Shown in pieces: positions 62,438 to 64,000 of a stretch of 64,000 nt of DNA; position 1 is the stretch's first letter; every line of letters begins with the position of its first letter. The notes below the pieces were generated by a model. It was not told the DNA's origin and made no database searches. It saw nothing but the letters and a program-made list of their open reading frames with translations. Position numbers and translations under genes: made by a program. Origin of the DNA: Glycomyces artemisiae (GTDB lineage Bacteria > Actinomycetota > Actinomycetes > Mycobacteriales > Micromonosporaceae); the NCBI RefSeq assembly GCF_003002955.1, contig NZ_PVTJ01000007.1, positions 306,438 to 370,437 on the forward strand, given 5' to 3'.

Positions 62438-63658
62438 CTACGGCTCTTGCAGGGTCTCGCTGAACACCTCTTCGAGCAGTTCGACGCCTTTGGTGATGAC
62501 CGGCCGGAGCTGGTGCCGGTAGACCGTCCGCGTGGTCGAGGTCTTCGCGTGGCCGACAAGATCGGCAATCAGTTCCTCGCTCGCGCCCTCGTCGGACATC
62601 CAGGAGACGAAGGTGTGCCGCAGCTCCCGCGGCGTCCAGCTCCCCGGCACCTTGGCGTCCTCCACGATGGTCTGGAAGTAGCGGCGCACGTTGCCCGCGT
62701 CCTTCACCGTGTCGTTGCGCGTCCCGAAGACGTAGACGATGCGCTCGTGCTCATGGCCGTTCCGCTCGCGGGACTCGACCTGTGCGAGCCGGTACGCGGC
62801 GAGGATGGCAACGACGTAGTCCGGTAGCGCGATCGTGCGGCGGCTCTTCTGGTTCTTCGTCTCGCCTTTCTTGCGGACCGAGCGCCAGACCTCGACGTGC
62901 GGGGGCACCGGGCTCCCGTCGCGCATCGTCTCCCGGTGCCGCCGCCCGCACGAGCACTCCTCCCCCACCACCGGGTTCAGGTGCGTGTGCTCCCACTTGA
63001 GCGGCCGGGCCTCCTCGGTGCGGACGCCGGTGTACATCGAGATAGCCACGTAGGCGTAGATCCAAGGTTCCCGGCTCTCCCGGCACTTGCGGATCACCGC
63101 CTTGCCCTGGTCGAGGGTCAGCGCCTTGCTCGGACGCCCCTCGGTGCCGCTCGGCGCCTCCACCAGTTCGGCGACGTTCCGGCGGACCTTGTTCCGCCGC
63201 TCGGCAAAGCGGATTACGCGCCGCAGCGTGCCCAGAAGCCGCGATATGTAGCTGGTCGAGTGTGTCGCGCGCTTGGTCGCGAGGAAGTCGTCCACGTCGT
63301 CAGCGGTGAGCCGCTTCAGCTTCGCCTTGCCCAGACCCGGGATGAGGTGCGTGTTGATGTGGGTGCGGACGTCCTTCCCGTCCTGCTGCGTGAGCCCGCG
63401 GGCGATGAAGTCGCGGCACGCCTGCTCGACGGTGTACTTGTCTCCCAGCTCGATCCCGTCGTCGTGGTCCTCCTTCAGCTCCTTCAGCAGGTGCTTGACT
63501 TCCTTGACCGTGGCACCACGCACCGAGGGACGGTTCCGGCTCCCGTCCGGTTTGGTCCCGAGCGAGATGGAACCGACGTAGCAGCCGTTCGCCTCATCCC
63601 AGTAGATCGAGCCGTCACCTTTTCGAGCCTGCTTGCGCGGTCGCTTGGCCTCAGCCAC
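62438..63658 (-). CDS. Tyrosine-type site-specific integrase
   Basis: The 406-residue recombinase has an N-terminal arm-binding region (GDGSIYWDEANGCYVGSI), a SAM-like core-binding domain (about 85-170), and a catalytic domain. Visible catalytic residues are Arg in MYTGVRTEEARPLKW, the box II sequence TPRELRHTFVSW (the usual first His is Arg, as in many actinophage integrases), His in LVGHAKTSTT, and the nucleophile Tyr in TVYRH. A Cys/His insert (ECSCGRRH) lies in the catalytic domain. The GTG start overlaps xis by 8 bases. It sits next to tRNA-Val. Confidence 0.93.
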   Translation of the reverse strand: MAEAKRPRKQARKGDGSIYWDEANGCYVGSISLGTKPDGSRNRPSVRGATVKEVKHLLKELKEDHDDGIELGDKYTVEQACRDFIARGLTQQDGKDVRTHINTHLIPGLGKAKLKRLTADDVDDFLATKRATHSTSYISRLLGTLRRVIRFAERRNKVRRNVAELVEAPSGTEGRPSKALTLDQGKAVIRKCRESREPWIYAYVAISMYTGVRTEEARPLKWEHTHLNPVVGEECSCGRRHRETMRDGSPVPPHVEVWRSVRKKGETKNQKSRRTIALPDYVVAILAAYRLAQVESRERNGHEHERIVYVFGTRNDTVKDAGNVRRYFQTIVEDAKVPGSWTPRELRHTFVSWMSDEGASEELIADLVGHAKTSTTRTVYRHQLRPVITKGVELLEEVFSETLQEP

Positions 63659-63857
63659 GGCGCACCGCCTCGCACAGTCCCTCATCGAGGAACGCGTCCA
63701 GGTCCGCTATGTCGAAGCGGACGTACTTGCCGACCTTGCGGTAGCGGATGCGCTTTTCGGCGACCAGGCGGCGGATGAACCGCACCGGTACGGACATGTA
63801 GGCGGCGGCGTCCTCGACGCCGACGACGCGGGGCCTGATTGCGGTCATGGTGGTCAT
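63651..63857 (-). CDS. Excisionase-like winged helix-turn-helix protein (Xis/AlpA type)
   Basis: The 68-residue protein is a single MerR-like helix-turn-helix (VEDAAAYMSVPVRFIRRLVAE, then RIRYRKVGKYVRFDIADLDAFLDEG), the HTH_17 form typical of recombination directionality factors. AAAGGA precedes the ATG; the in-frame ATG three codons later is an alternative. It overlaps int by 8 bases and an upstream gene by 4 bases, so the three are one operon, as in actinomycete integrative elements. Confidence 0.88.
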   Translation of the reverse strand: MTTMTAIRPRVVGVEDAAAYMSVPVRFIRRLVAEKRIRYRKVGKYVRFDIADLDAFLDEGLCEAVRRG

Positions 63858-64000
63858 TGGTTGCGGTCCTTTCTGTTGTGGCGGTTGAGTTTTCGTTCGA
63901 GCAGGGTCTCTGCGATGGCGGCGGCGTACTCGCGTTCGGCGTCGGTGTCGTGGCCGAAGCCGACCGCTTCCCAGTCGTTGACGACGAGCACGTCGGCCTC
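63854..64000 (-). CDS. Partial gene of the integrative element (C-terminal 48 residues)
   Basis: An open frame enters from the right edge and ends in a TGA that overlaps the xis ATG (ATGA). The visible 48 residues are charged (DWEAVGFGHDTDAEREYAAA then a LLERKLNR basic end) and do not show a known motif. In pSAM2-like elements this position is often held by replication or transfer genes, but nothing here proves that. The 5' end is outside the window. Confidence 0.6.
   Translation of the reverse strand, partial: EADVLVVNDWEAVGFGHDTDAEREYAAAIAETLLERKLNRHNRKDRNQ

Overview
The window comes from a very GC-rich actinobacterium. The main evidence is a housekeeping block whose order matches the Mycobacterium tuberculosis Rv2580c-Rv2614c neighbourhood as I remember it. 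Read from right to left it runs thrS, HIT protein, pgsA, PIM acyltransferase, pimA, pdxS, pdxT, yebC, ruvC-ruvA-ruvB, yajC, secD, secF, rel, cyclophilin, MBL hydrolase, hisS. The PIM genes, the subtilisin-inhibitor-like protein and IdeR/DmdR-type iron boxes all fit Actinobacteria. The genus cannot be fixed from the sequence; a Glycomyces-like organism is only a guess.

Layout. 370-2286: two related membrane-anchored proteins with Pro/Gln/Gly-rich tails. 2366-5548: an ECF41 (SigJ-like) sigma factor, a FAD oxidoreductase and an SDR. 5702-6571: an isolated Rpn/PD-(D/E)XK-like protein between two near-identical hairpins. 6637-35281: the conserved core block (tRNA synthetases, stringent response, Sec accessory proteins, Holliday-junction resolution, PLP synthesis, phosphatidylinositol mannoside synthesis). 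It is interrupted by plus-strand islands: a CsbD-like peptide, an MFS exporter, two membrane proteins, an SSI-like inhibitor and a cation/proton antiporter. 35472-35995: a MerR metal sensor translationally coupled to a 29-residue, 10-cysteine peptide, the most interesting locus here.

36118-48465 is mixed metabolism and signalling: quinone oxidoreductase, ferredoxin-NADP reductase-like protein, PhoX-type phosphatase, GDP-mannose dehydratase, tandem aldo/keto reductases, a NarL-type two-component pair, and an SDR/QueA-like pair. 48694-52067 has an OmpR-type two-component system followed by LtrA. 52033-57200 is an iron-siderophore uptake locus (ATPase, two permeases, two binding lipoproteins) with two IdeR-type boxes. 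57295-62100 holds a secreted ExeM-like nuclease and a PL11 rhamnogalacturonan lyase, separated by a 29-bp perfect hairpin. 62293-64000 is tRNA-Val(CAC) followed by the int-xis end of an integrative element that runs out of the window.

A recurring feature is a TANNNT -10 box lying 6-7 bases before the start codon with no Shine-Dalgarno sequence. It is seen at about sixteen genes, suggests leaderless transcripts, and was used to choose several starts.
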